DNA of 64,000 bases from positions 54,568,501 to 54,632,500 of the forward strand of contig CM075672.1 in assembly GCA_037962975.1 (NCBI GenBank), in the 5' to 3' direction. The position numbers and the translations under genes were made by a program. Positions within the stretch are counted from its first letter, which is position 1. Each line of letters starts with the position of its first letter. Under the pieces are notes generated by a model, which saw only the letters and a program-made list of their open reading frames with translations, had not been told where the DNA came from and ran no database searches. This document shows, piece after piece, positions 49,092-61,051 of this stretch. The DNA is from Clitoria ternatea (Eukaryota; Streptophyta; Magnoliopsida; Fabales; Fabaceae).

Positions 49092-50642
49092 TAAGTGGTT
49101 CTTTACTAAGTAAGTTATTATTTTTCTTCTTTAACTAAATTAGTTCTACTATTTAAGTAACTCACCTCCGTTTCTTTTATAACAAATGATTGTCGTCGGT
49201 TTCTAGTTTATTCACTTTATATTTTATTTTTAGTGATATCCTTTTAGTTCTCTATTTACTATTAGTCCATATCCTTGTCAATAATATTCGTTCTAATTTG
49301 TTGTTTATCATGACCTACATTACTTCTAGCCAATATTATTTCTTTACTTATTATAACCTATGTCACCACTAGTCAATATTATATCTTTTACTCATTATGA
49401 TCTATATTGATACTAACCAAGATTATTTCTTTTTTTCTTTTTACTTAGTACTATACTTCTACCACTTACATACCTTTAATGCTCATGAACTCATGGTTTA
49501 ATCCATTTTAATTCTCCTTATTAATATAACTTACTAGTGCTACTTTTCTTATGTCATACCAAGATAGAATGCCTTATATATTCTTAAATCTCTAGTTCTT
49601 TTCTATGTTGTCTAATACTTTTTGTTACTAAAAGTTATAAGTTACCAATTCTCCTTTAAGAAAAAGATTATTCTTAATAGGATTTGTAAAGTATTTACTT
49701 TTCTTTTTAGGAAAAAGTTTTCTTTTATTAGGATTGGTAAAATTACTCTTTTCACTTTAAGAAAATATTATTTTCTGTAATATACCGAGAACATCAACTA
49801 AGTCACTTCCCTTTTTTCAAATTCCTTGCCTTTTTAAGAAATTTCTTTTAGCTCAAATAATTGTTCGAAATTCATCTAGTAATGTTCTATCAATTATAAG
49901 AAACGATTCTTATTTTCTTAAGTAGCGCTAAATTTCTTAAATACCATTTTTAGTGATATTAAGTCAGAATTATTTTCTTAATCCTAAATAACCACTTTAA
50001 TCGCGATATACTAGTCGGTCAACTTAATTAAATCTAGTGGGGCTTACCGAACTAAATCACACAAATTACAAGTCTCGATAATTATAATAACATACAACCA
50101 CATCAAATCATCCAACCGCGCCCACACTGTTTCCTACTGGTTAGCAAATCGTGTAAAAGTTTTATTTATGATATTTTTCTTTTTAGAGAGTCATACATTT
50201 TTTCTTTTCTTTTCTTTTCTTAGAGAATCATCAGGATATTTAACATACTAAAAATGCCCAAAAACACAACGACAAAGAAAATCGTGTATCTCTCGATCTT
50301 ATCGTTGGATCGTAATAAAACTCAAGATAACAGTTCCTAATAACATGAGGGATAATATAGCAGAGTCAAAATTAAACTAAAACGAGGTGAAACCCCCTTA
50401 CCTTGTCAGACAGCCACTACCCAGAGGAAGAAAAATAGCGAACTCACCCAAAAATCCGTCGAACGTTCTGAAACGCTTAATAATCATCGCTGACGGTTCC
50501 CGATCCTAAGAGAAAAGCAACATGTAGTCTAAGATTGGAAGAAAAGGTCACGACCATTAAAGGAAATAATAGGATAGCTATGGATTAAACAAGACTCAAG
50601 GAATTGAGCTTTGAAACTTTACCATTTACTTGAAACCCCTCG
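49092..50642 (-). repeat. Old gypsy LTR, copy 5, second piece
   Basis: Continues 34961-35757 after the Tekay insertion. The degenerate tandem array resumes at 49240-49440. The part 50400-50520 matches 24140-24250 of the 6.3-kb LTR on the opposite strand (GATCGGGAACCATCGGCGATG against its reverse complement). It ends at the TCTTT duplication of the solo LTR. No gene. Confidence 0.65.
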
Positions 50643-50770
50643 TCTTTTGTAACATCCCAATTTTTAATTTAATTACCGATAAAGACTAAGCCATTAATTA
50701 AGGGTTAACTGCAGAATTGGGATTAATGAATAATTAAACTAATTGCTGATTGGTTAGAAAATCATTGAAT

Positions 50771-50795
50771 AAATAATGATAATAATAATAATAAT
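50771..50795. repeat. (ATA)n microsatellite in the solo LTR
   Basis: AATAATGATAATAATAATAATAATG; the same spot in the LTR at 57345-57365 has the complementary ATT repeat. Confidence 0.8.
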
Positions 50796-52597
50796 GCCAG
50801 GCGAAAGGACGCACGTGTCCCTAAGGGTATAAGACAACTTCAGCTCTCTCTTCCCTTCATTAATCCACGCTGGACAGCTCTTCTTATGGGTGTGTCTGGT
50901 CTCTCCTTTCCCTGTTTTCTCTTCTTCACTCTCATTCGCGTTGAACAGTGAGAGAGTCGAGAGCTTTCTAGGAGGAACATCAACGCGGCTCTGTTCCACT
51001 CCCTGTCCTCTTCTTCCTCTCCGTCGCCTCCTTCCCCCTCCTTCTTCTTCCACTGGGAGCTGTTAGTGTCCCAGTTGAAAGGCTGTGCTAGGAAGTGCCT
51101 TGGAGCCGTGGGGGAGACGAACCTGTTGGAGGAAAGAGCAACTCTGGCCCAGGATCAACACTGAGTTCGAAGGCTGGTGGAGGAGGAGTAACAGAAGGGC
51201 GATCGGTCAGCATTGCAACTCGAGGAGTCTCTGAACCCCGACAGCAGGTAGGGGGCGCTTTGCATGTCAAGTGTATGGTTTATGGACGGGTTCCGGGGAG
51301 ATTTGCTTAATGTGTAGGGTGTTTGAAACATGTTGATAGATGTGTTGTGAATGAGTATTTGTGCATGCAACTCCTGGATCTTGCCATATCTGTGAACTAT
51401 TTATGTTGTATGACCCGTCCTTGAGTGCCTGTTAATATTTCTGAGATGCATGCTGTTGAACATGAGAATGTAGAGTGAATGCATGTGTGTGTTACCATTA
51501 CTGCCGAATGCATGAGAATTGCATACATGAGGAAAGGGTGACCCGTGGAAGGTCAGGGACCCTATGAGATGATTTTTAGATTCCTGGCTAGTTCCATGAG
51601 GACCCGTGGTAGCCGAGGGAGCTAGAGTTAAGTCTTAAGACGTCTTTGGAAGACCGGTACCACGTGGGAAGGGCTAATGGATGAGGGGCCGGGAAGGAAT
51701 CTACAACTGAAATCACTGTTTAAGTCGGATCCGCATGCATGTGTGCATGAGCATTGTTATTGAGGCTAACCTGATTGCATGGATTTGAATGATTAAGTAA
51801 ATTACGACTGAATGCATATCTATGTATTGATGATGTGCCGAGTGTGGCGTGTTGTTATGATAGAGGATGTGTGTTACTGTATAATCTCTGAATGGATGCT
51901 GTTGTGTGACTCTTATATTATTTGGCAGTGTATATATATATTTGCGGATTGAGCCATGTAAATTATATAATTTAGGATTGAGGTATAATCCGAGTCAGTA
52001 ACAGTCATTTTATATGTAAAAGCTCACCCTTACACCATTTTCCAGTGTATGCAGGTCAGACTCGAAATGGTGTGAAGGCCTCAAGTCCGAGTGACGTACA
52101 CTCCGACTGTTGAGTGCTTGTATTGCATTTATTACGTTAGTCAGTTGTAGCCTTGGCCGGCTCATAATAACAGTGTTGTATAACGAATATAAATTTATAT
52201 ATACAAGTAATCTGAGCTATTATGACTCGAGTGCATGTTTATATACGTATACGGTTTATGTTGATAACCTGTGCTTGTAACGGATAACAGGTGCTGATGA
52301 ATGAATGATGGAAGATAATGAGTATTCCAAGTGCATGATTATGTATGTACATATATGTTATATACGGGTGACTTTGGTTTGAGTAGACTGAGAGGGGATG
52401 GTGGATAGAATATTGCTAAGTTAATGATTTCCCTAGTAAACTTAGTTGTGAGAGCCATCTCTGAGTGAGACTATAAATGGCTGTGCCTTCTTTTCTGAGT
52501 GGTGATGCTTAATTGGATTCTGAGTAAGATATCTTAGATGAACTTATATTGTGTAGGATCTGATAGGCGAATTTCCCGAGTAATATTAAGAACGATC

Positions 52598-53100
52598 GTT
52601 ACCGAGTGAAAATATAAAGAAACCCCGAGTGATCCTCTTCCAAAGGAAGAGTTGTGGTATTGGTTAGATTGGAACGAATTCTAAGTGTACAATATACGTA
52701 ATCCGAGTGAATGAGGTCCTACATCCCGAGTGGTTAAGATTAGATTAAGTCCGAGAGGGGCTTGACTTAATGACTTTCCTCGAGCGAACAAGTTGCCATA
52801 TGCCGAGTGGATCTAGCTGGAATGTTCCGAGTGATGAATGAATATTGTGACCCCTTCTGAGTGAAGGAAGATCTGCGTTCTCTGAGTGAGAGATGTGAAA
52901 ATATACCGAGTGACGGGGGTATGGTACAGACCCGATTGTATTGAAGTTAAATACCCCGAGTGACGTTTGATCAGGAAATATTCCGAGTGAGAAAGAGTTT
53001 CGGATTCCGAGTGGTAGAATTGGGGGAGTCATTTCCCGAGTGGTTTATACTTGTGACCTATATGAATGAAATGAGGAGCTGTGTAGATTCCCGAGTGAAG
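52598..53100 (+). repeat. Dispersed CCGAGTG heptamer array (solo LTR)
   Basis: I count 12 exact CCGAGTG in about 500 bp, at irregular intervals of about 15-70 bp, plus near-matches such as CTGAGTG and CCGGGTG. The sequence between heptamers is not repeated. All exact copies are on the sense strand of the LTR. Confidence 0.85.
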
Positions 53101-53170
53101 TGTGAGCGTGATGATTTACCGGGTGAACCTATGTCCCAAATCCGAGCGAGAAATTACCTTGTACCTGTGT

Positions 53171-53311
53171 TCGCCCCAGCGAATTAGACTTAGCTCCAGC
53201 GAGTGTGTGTGCATGGAAGGCTTCTGGGTTGTTCGCTTAAGCGAATGGTACTTCGCCCGAGCGAGTGGGCTGTCTCGCTCAAGCGTCCTGGGTCCCGCTT
53301 GAGTGAGTGAA
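53171..53311. repeat. Run of CGCTNNAGCG self-complementary modules (solo LTR)
   Basis: Six modules: CGCCCCAGCG, AGCTCCAGCG, TTCGCTTAAGCGAA (a perfect 14-bp palindrome at 53232-53245), CGCCCGAGCG, CGCTCAAGCG and CGCTTGAGTG. They lie about 210-350 bp before the LTR end, in what would be the transcribed U5/leader side. Confidence 0.8.
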
Positions 53312-53525
53312 CACTGGTTGCTCGAGCTGTGACTTTCGCTGGGCCTTCTTGTGAAGGTTTTCCTTTCTTCTGGTTGGCTTTTGCCTTCTCTCCTCTTACG
53401 CCATTTTAATTCTATTTCAATTACTAATCTGGGCAGATTATGAATGATTTGTAAACTCTAAATTTTGGGAAAAATTTCCCCTGGTCTCGGTTTAAGTTTA
53501 ATTAAATTAAGGATGTTTCATCTTT

Positions 53526-54246
53526 CATCACTGTTTGTCGATGATCGTTCCCGAAGCTCAAGATAGCTAACATACATGTGAAATCAAGAGATGTGGTCAC
53601 GATTTTGGGCTTTTGAAACAAAAGGAAAAAGTGCGAAAATTCCAAAACTTAAAAGCTGGACTTGGTCCCGAAAATACCAAGAACAATGCCAAGAGGAAAA
53701 TGCAAAATCTTACCTTGTTAAGGTTTGGTGAACTCATGGTTTTTGGACAGCTAAGGCAAGGAGGTGGAGTTGATCTCTAGAGGCTTAAACTTGTAGGAAA
53801 TTAAGAGAATATTGTTATTAGGTGGGGGGAGTGTCATAGGTTTAGGGGGTGGTAGAAGAAGGAGAAGAAAAATTATGATAGTTAGTGGTGGTGTAGGGCC
53901 GTGAAAGAGGGAGAAGATGGTGGCTATTTTGGGTGGCCAAAAAGAAAATCTAATGACTACTTTTGTGGCATAGAGAGAATAAGAAATGAAGAGAATATGG
54001 AAAGGAGTTGCTACCATGAATGAGGAGAGAGTTTGAGTGGGAGTAGATGTAATGATGGTGAATTATGGTTATAATGGCTTTGGTGTGCAAGAGCTGAAAC
54101 TAATTTAGGCATTGTTGGATTAAATTGAATTTTTGGCATTTGATTGCAAGAGAGGCACGTGACTGGTTTCTAAAAATGAAGTGATTTTGCCAAGGTTTAA
54201 TCAATAAGAGTCATGAATGGTATGGCTAAGCATGTGATAAGATAGT
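53526..54246 (-). repeat. Old gypsy LTR, copy 5, third piece
   Basis: Continues 49092-50642 beyond the solo LTR and matches the 23.85-24.13 kb part of the 6.3-kb LTR on the opposite strand (for example the CTTACCTTG..GGTGAACTCATGG.TTTTGGA segment). It is cut at 54246 by the gag-only element. The reading frames in it are GT-rich and have no domain. Confidence 0.65.
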
Positions 54247-54401
54247 TGTAACACCCTAATTTAATAAATAGATAAGACCCAAAACAGGGAAAATTTTTCC
54301 ACAAAAATAAATTAATGGATCACAAGACAGCCGGGTGAAATATGGAATGGAAGCAAGGTAAAAGCAAAGCACTCATTCGGTGATTCAGCGGAAACACAAC
54401 A

Positions 54402-54575
54402 GCGCCTAAGCGAATCCTACAAGACAACGTCCACTCACTCAAGTGAGATCCGGTACGCTTGAGCGAGGCAACCCAACTCGCTTGGGTGAAATACCACGCG
54501 CTTAAGCGAAGCCGATACGAAAGCCTTCCAGCAACACACACTCGTTGGACCGAATACCTTAGTCGCTGGGGCGAG
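54402..54575. repeat. CGCTNNAGCG-type modules (left LTR of gag-only element)
   Basis: Includes AGCGCCTAAGCG, ACTCAAGTGAG, CGCTTGAGCG, CGCTTGGGTG, CGCTTAAGCG and CGCTGGGGCG, the counterparts of the modules at 53171-53311 in the solo LTR. Confidence 0.75.
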
Positions 54576-54618
54576 CAACACACTCGATAATTCCCATCAC
54601 TCAGTATCAAGACATCCA

Positions 54619-55225
54619 TTCACTCGGAGTCAGGGGTTTCCATCGCTCGGAAATAACCCTAACACACGTACTTCCCATAACTTAGCTCGTTTTATCCACA
54701 AGGCCACACAATAATCCACTCGGGAAACGAGGGTTATCCCACTCGGTATACATCAAACTTGGATACAGTCAGAATTCCCTTACACACTCCTCACTCGGCA
54801 TATTTACACTTCTCACTCGGAGGACACGTAGACCCTCCTTCGCTTAGAAGGGGTCCCCCAATCATTTATCACTCAGAATATCCCAGCCAGATTCACTCGG
54901 GGAAAATCAGAAAGTTAAGTCCCACTGGACTTATTCAAATCTCAACCACTCGGAATACAGATCCTCACTCACTCAGATTTTATCTCATTCACTCGGATTA
55001 TAGATATCATACACTTAGAATTCATCCTAATCTAAACCATTACACCAACTCTTCCCTCGGAAGAGGATCACTCAGGGTTTACTTACATTTTTCACTCGGT
55101 AACGATCGTTCTTAATATTACTCGGGAAATTCTCCCATCAGATCCCACACAGTATAGGTTCATCTAAGATATGTTACTCAGAATCCATTTAAGAATCACC
55201 ACTCGGAAAAGAAGGCACAGCCATT
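54619..55225 (-). repeat. Dispersed CACTCGG array (left LTR of gag-only element)
   Basis: I count 11 exact CACTCGG in about 600 bp on the plus strand (CCGAGTG in element sense), plus variants, most often CACTCAG. Confidence 0.85.
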
Positions 55226-56040
55226 TATAGTCTCACTCGGAGATGGCTCTCACAACTATGTCTACTAGGAAAATCATTAACTTAGCAATATTTTATCCAT
55301 CATCATCCTTTAGTCTACCTAAACACAAGTCACCAGCATACAACATATATGTACATACATAATCATGCACTCAGAATACTCATTATCTTAACATCATTTG
55401 TTCATCAGCACCTATTATCTGATGCAAGCACAAGCTATCAACATAAACCATATACGTATATAAACATGCACTCGGGTCATAATAGCTCAGATTATTTATA
55501 TATATATATATATAAATTTATATTCGTTATAAAACACTGTTATTATGAGCCGGCCAAGGCTACAATTGACTAAACATGACAAATACAATATAAGCACTCA
55601 ACAGTCGAAGTGCACCTCACTCGGACTTGAGGCCTTATCATCACTTCCGAGTCCAACCTGCACACACTGAAAAATGGTGTAGGGGGTGAGCTTTTACATA
55701 TAAAATGACAGTTATTGACTCAGATTTTACCTCAATCCTCAATTATATAATTTACATGGCTCAATCCATAAATATATATATACTGCCAATTAATATAAGA
55801 GTCAGGCAACATCATCCAATCGGAATTTGCACAATAACATACAATCTCAATCATAACATCACATTGCACTCGGCAACAGCATCAGTACATACATATTCAT
55901 TCAGTCGGAATTTACTCATACGTCATCATCTAGTCGGGGTTCACTCAAATCATTCAAATCCATGCAACTCATGTTAGTCTCAATAACAGCGTTCTTACAC
56001 ACATGCATACAGGTCCAACTTAAACAGTGATTTCAGTTGC

Positions 56041-56320
56041 AGATTCCTTCCCGGCCCCTCGTCCACTAGCCCTTTCCGTGTGGTACCGGTCACCCCGTGA
56101 CGTCTCGAGACCCCACTCTAGCTCCGTCGGCTACCACGGGTCCTCATGGAACTGGCCAGGAATCTGACTGAAAATCATCCCACATGGCTCCAGATTCCTT
56201 CCCGACCCCTCGTCCACTAGCCCTTTCCGTGTGGCACCGGTCACCCCGTGACGTCTCGAGACTCAGCTCTAGCTCCATTGGCTACCACGGGTCCTCATGG
56301 AACTGGCCAGGAATCTGGAA
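56041..56320. repeat. 151-bp tandem duplication inside the LTR
   Basis: AGATTCCTTCCC starts at 56041 and again at 56192. Each copy ends GGAATCT, the inverse complement of its AGATTCC start. The right LTR has the same duplication at 62845 and 62996. The solo LTR has one copy only (51578-51702). Confidence 0.85.
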
Positions 56321-57477
56321 GTCATCTCGTATATGCAATCTCATGCAATTCCACAACAAGCATCCAAGCTTACCAGGCGCGTCTCACGCAGCCATCAATA
56401 AGTCACAACCGATTCCACACAGCATTCAGATTCACTCGGAATTCCACAGTTCCATTACAACATCACATGCATTTATTATAGTAACTCATAACAAGCAAAT
56501 TAGGGTAATCAACATTACAGTACATCTACTCGACATTTTTAATGAAATCAGCATGCATTCCAGTACAACATTCCAAATGGAAATCAAGTATCAATTCACA
56601 TCTCATGCATTCGGTAGTAATGGTAACGCACACATGCATTCACTCTGCATTCTCATGTTCAATAGCATGTATCTCAGAAATATTAACAAGCACTTAAGGA
56701 CGGAGTCATACAACACAAAACAGTTCACAGATATCGCAAGATCTGGGAGTTGCATGCACAAATACTCATTCACAACACATCTATCAACACGCTTCAAACA
56801 CAACACATTAAGCAAATCTCCCCGGAACCCGTCCATAAACCATACACTTGACATGCAAAGCGCCCCCTACCTGCTGTCGGGGTTCAGAGACTCCTCAAGC
56901 TATAATGCTGACCGATCGCCCTTCTGTTACTCCTCCTCTAACAGCCTTCGAACTCAGCATCCATTTTGGGCCAGGGTTGCTCCTTCCTCCAACGGATTCG
57001 TCTCCCCCACAGCTCCAAGGAACTCCCTAGCACAGCCTCCCAACTGGGACACTAACAGCTCCAAGTGGAAGAAGAAGAAGGAGAAGGGGAAAGAAGGTGA
57101 CGGAGAGGAAGAAGAGGACGAGGAGTGGAAACAGGGCTGCGTCGCTGTTCCTCCTAGAAAAGCTCTCGACTCTCTCACTGTTCAAGTGGCGACGCGAATG
57201 AGAGTGAAGAAGAAGAGAAACGGTGGAAAGAAGAGACCAGACGCACGCACAAGAAGAGCTATCCAGCGTGAATAATGAGGGAAAGAGAGAGCTGAAGTCA
57301 TCTTATACCATTAGGGGCATATGCGTCCTTTCGCCTGGCATTATTATTATTATCATCATTATTTATTCAATCATTTTCTAACCAATCAACAATTAGTTTA
57401 ATTAATCATTAATCTCAATTCTATAGTTAACCCTTAATTAATGGCTTAATCTCAATTAGTAAAATCAGGATGTTACA

Positions 57478-57494
57478 GTTCTCCCCCTCTCAAA
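57478..57494 (-). other. Polypurine tract of the gag-only element
   Basis: Minus-strand TTGAGAGGGGGAGAAC ends at the TGTAACATCC start of the 3' LTR. Confidence 0.8.
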
Positions 57495-59284
57495 AGAATT
57501 TCGTCCCTGAAATTCAAATGCAGGTTCACCTCAACAACAGTTCAGAATATCACTGTCCTGCTCCGACTGCAACTCTTCGCTTCTCAACGTTTCTGACTGC
57601 TTCATAATTTCCAATCGGTATAAATAAAACAACTCTTCATAGTCTTCAATACATTCAGGATTCAGTTTTCCACGTAAAGTTACTTTCATTCAACTCTGCC
57701 AGTTCACTATAGCTATTGATATTCCCTAATTCCTCGGCCGCTCGGCCCTATACTCCCAACGCCAATCGGCGTACATCCACCGTCCGTCCCTCTAATGCGA
57801 ATGGAGCCACTCAGAATAATTATGTATCCACACAGGGTATAAACACAAGGTTGTGTCAATTATAGAGTTGGGAAAGTCCAGTCGGTAAGAAACATTACCG
57901 ATCCCCCCTAATACACGCTATTATCCGTCTTATCTCTGCTTAATCCCTCGGATATTCAACATCCGACCACAAAATTTCTTCCCTAAACCATGATATATTT
58001 CGACAATCCCGAGCCGGACACTCGAAAGAGTTATAATGTACTCCGACTAGCACAGTTCGCCCTGATTCATCCTTTACAGCCACCACTGTCGGTTCCAAAA
58101 TCTCAGATTTCTAACCGTCTCTTTGACAATTCCCACGCCTACACTCTGAGAACGTTACTCGGACCTCTTATTCAAAAGGTATCATTCGGGGTTTGAAAGT
58201 AATTCTCACCCGGAGAACTTTCTATTTACCAAATTTTCACTCGGAATTCAAGCCTATTCCAAAAGCAAATCTGAGTTCAAACTCAGCAGCTCCAAACATC
58301 CACTCGAGCACATCTATGAATAAACTTACCCCTCGGTATTTACCCTTCCTCGGGATAATTCACTCGGAGACTCACCTATTCATAGTCCCACATTCCGACC
58401 AGAAGTTCCTTTGGTAAAGGTTAGTCAGGGGCACATCCTAAAAACTTAGAAATTTCATACGATGGGAACCGTCTACATGGTACCATTCACTCGGAGATGT
58501 CGCGATCCGAGTCACACCACTCGAATTCTACCTTACTCAGAAGTGCCATGCTCGGACACTTCACCCAGAAATCACACGACTCGGATATTTAATCCGGATT
58601 TCGTCTAACACAAATGTGTCATTCGGACACAGTTCCCTAACTCGGTAATAACTTTCAGAACGATGTTTCACTCGGAACATCATAACTCACTCAAAAGTTC
58701 TTTCTCCCAGAAAGTTTTCACTCGGAAGCATCTCTCTTTTCTCACACTCGGAACATACTAGTCTTTTCCGAGCAAATTCTCACCTTACTAATCACCCATC
58801 TATTCCAATAATCAATCGTTTAGCCAGTTCATACCCATTAACCTCTGATTCACTCGGAGGTAACCACATCAAGGTTAAACAACCTTCAATCCTTATTTTG
58901 ATAAACTAACAATACTTTCCACTCAATACAGTTCTCATTTTCACTTGGAACAGTCCAATAGACTCACCCTCACCATAAGTAGCTACAACCTCACTTGCCC
59001 AACTCATGAATTGCTACATCCAACTTATAGGATGACGTCTCATTCCTATAGGGTTACAACAATTACATAGAGCCACTGCAACATATACGCTGCCAGAATA
59101 CCTATGGGTTAAAGAGTCGTATCGGAACAAGATTCATTACACTCCTTTCACTCTTACCGACCAAATTCACTTAGCCAACACTAATTCACAGAAATTAATG
59201 ACAATTCATACACATATATATAAGCAATACATTTACATCAGCATCATCATTATGCATCACCCATGGCACATCACACAGCAACAA
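57495..59284 (-). other. Non-coding spacer replacing pol in the gag-only element
   Basis: No RT, RNase H or integrase motif in any frame. 58239-58857 holds at least seven exact CACTCGG. Near 59310-59390 TGTAAAACGGTGTAATGGGG and a following TATAAAATGACA resemble 55667-55710 of the LTR. The spacer thus looks partly built from LTR-like sequence. Only the last bases before the polypurine tract resemble the pol end of related elements. Confidence 0.6.
58239..58857 (-). repeat. Dispersed CACTCGG array inside the pol-replacing spacer
   Basis: At least seven exact CACTCGG on the plus strand between 58239 and 58857, plus CACTCGA and CACTCAG variants. It has the same polarity as in the LTRs. Confidence 0.8.
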
Positions 59285-60640
59285 TCACGCAACATAGATT
59301 ACTACTACTGTAAAACGGTGTAATGGGGATAGATTTCTGACCCCACAAGGTACACACCTAGTTATAAAATGACATATCAACAATCGGCCCCTAATAATTA
59401 CCGAGTAAATATCACATGACGATAATCTTCGAATAGTAGTTACTATTACCCAAGATAGTATAATAACAACCGGCTTCCAGAATTGTTTACCCTTACCATG
59501 CACCTAGTCGTTTGTTTGTGCAGCTTCCTCAGTACTGATGGCTTAAACTCTGCCTGCTGCTGGTTGATCCGTACTCCTCCCACGGTTATTTGGGGCAAAC
59601 CTCTTGTTATCCCCAGTTCCATTGCCTTTGCCACCGTTCCCTCGGCCATTATTTCTGCGGTCTCTCTCTCGGAAACCCCCACGGTGTGCGTCAGCATTCG
59701 ATCGTCACAGCAGAGGGCAGTTAGGGCGAATATGCCCTCTCCCGTTACAATGAAAGCACACGACATCATCTTTATCTTCACAATCTTGGGCAAAGTGGTC
59801 ACCACCACATATAAAACATTTGTCGTACTTTGGGCGACTACCAGCACGACCACCTTGATTACTCCGACCTCCGAGCCTAGAGGGGAGTCTACTCCTACCA
59901 GAGTCATCCTGCTTCTTGCAGCGAGATTGCTGAGGCTTCAAGGAGGTGTCGGCCTTGCTGCTCTGGCCCGAGTGGGCCTTGTCATCCTCTTCATAAATTC
60001 TACATTTATTCACCAATACAGGAAAACTTCTAATCTCTTGGTGCCTGAACGCTCGCTTAATATCTGATCTCAGTCCACTCTCGAACTTAATGCATTTAGA
60101 ACTCTCGGTTCCAGGCTGCTGGAAAGGTGGATAAAACAGGCACAATTCCTCAAACTTTGCAGCGTATTCCTCCACGGACATGGAAACTTGCTTCAATTCC
60201 ATAAACTCCAATTCCTTCCGACTCCTCACTGTGTCGAGAAAGTATTTCTCCAAAAAGCATATTTTAAAATCCTCCCAGGTTAACTGGGTGTCAGCATCAG
60301 CCAAACGGTTCCTGGTGATCCTCCACTAATTTTCTGCTTCGCCCCGCAGCATGTACACTGCGCACTTGACTTTCTGGGCCTCGGTACAGTGAAGGCCCCC
60401 AAAAATTCTCTCTAAATCCCGAATCCACCAGTAAGCTTCCTCGGGATTAAATCCCCCATGAAACTCACTCGGTTTCCTCTTCAGGAAAGAATCTAGTCCT
60501 TGGTTATCTCTAGTTCGAGGCTGATTCTGCCTCTCAAACTCATTAGCGAAACGCCGGAACGCTGTGGCTATGGCTTCCATACCGTGACGATTTACCACGA
60601 CTTGTCCTGAAACATAGGACAAGGACACCAAATCATTCAT
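59285..60640 (-). pseudogene. Gag of the gag-only element, four stops
   Basis: A single frame of 452 codons from the ATG at 60640. Core motifs: AIATAFRRFANEFERQ, SFLKRKPSEFHGGFNPEEA and WIRDLERIFGGLHC (codons about 20-95); LTWEDFKICFLEKYFLDTVRS and EYAAKFEELCLFYPP of the retrotransposon-gag domain (about 112-155); then two intact CCHC knuckles, CFICGGDHFAQDC and CFHCNGRGHIRPNC, ending at 59720. Stops: TAG at 60323 (TGG expected), TGA at 59705 (probably CGA), TAA near 59550 and TAG at 59504. The protease that should follow VHGKG breaks off near 59460 before its DSG site. Gag would coat the RNA; the stops suggest this copy moved using Gag and enzymes from elsewhere, or lost the frame afterwards. 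Confidence 0.85.
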
Positions 60641-61031
60641 ATCCAATCGGACTTCGATTCCACACTTCTACATTTATAACACATTATCATACGATCCATA
60701 TAACATGTAGGCAATCTCTCATAGTCATGAATTACTAACGTACTTATACAAGAATTTTAACCATTCAATCGATCCCCATAAACAATCATATATACACTCA
60801 GTGTTATATAAGTAATCAGATTAGGATAGGAATAATCTTCTACCCCACATTCAACCTCCCAACAGTAGTATCTCTTACTACTGTTCACCATAAAATTCTT
60901 AGGCACAGGGCCACACAATTATGCTTAAGCATGCATCACATTCATCAGTTATTATAAGCAACTATGACTACCAGCCATAATGCACACAACCGCTTACACT
61001 CGGTAAGCATACCTTGACCTTGGACCTTTTA

Positions 61032-61048
61032 GGTCTACTCTGATACCA
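61032..61048 (-). other. Primer-binding site of the gag-only element
   Basis: Minus-strand TGGTATCAGAGTAGACC, three bases from the 5' LTR edge at 61052. The first ten bases match initiator tRNA-Met. Confidence 0.85.
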
Positions 61049-61051
61049 AAA

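Larger units (their letters stand above)
50648..53520 (+). repeat. Solo LTR (2873 bp) with TCTTT target-site duplication
   Basis: Opens TGTAACATCCCAATTTTTAA and closes AAGGATGTTTCA, flanked by TCTTT at 50643-50647 and 53521-53525. It matches the LTRs of the gag-only element at 54247 and 61052 on the opposite strand (for example 51240-51370 against 56740-56880). No internal region, so it is the product of LTR-LTR recombination. It contains the CCGAGTG array (52598-53100) and hairpin modules (53171-53311). The first 400 bp sense strand is pyrimidine-rich. The terminal CA is preceded by TTT where the family has TTA. Confidence 0.88.
54247..57477 (-). repeat. 3' LTR of the gag-only element (3231 bp)
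   Basis: Plus-strand edges TGTAACACCCTAATTT and TCAGGATGTTACA. Contains hairpin modules (54402-54575), the CACTCGG array (54619-55225), a (TA)n tract near 55496-55513 and a tandem duplication at 56041-56320. A long antisense open frame (56184-57275) has no recognisable domain. Confidence 0.9.

Noticed and set aside
54320..54619. 99-codon frame on the minus strand, also at 61125-61424
   Set aside because: It is open only because it crosses the CGCTNNAGCG modules, and its presence in both LTRs reflects their near identity rather than selection.
56184..57275. Open frame of 363 codons on the plus strand
   Set aside because: It is antisense to the LTR, has no recognisable domain, runs through the tandem duplication and a low-complexity KKKKEKGKEGDGEEEE stretch, and the matching frame in the right LTR has a stop after 130 codons. 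Kept as a curiosity only.
52598..58857. Could the regularly recurring CACTCGG be a CRISPR array?
   Set aside because: The repeat is only 7 bp, spacing is irregular, there are no cas genes and the DNA is a plant nuclear retrotransposon.
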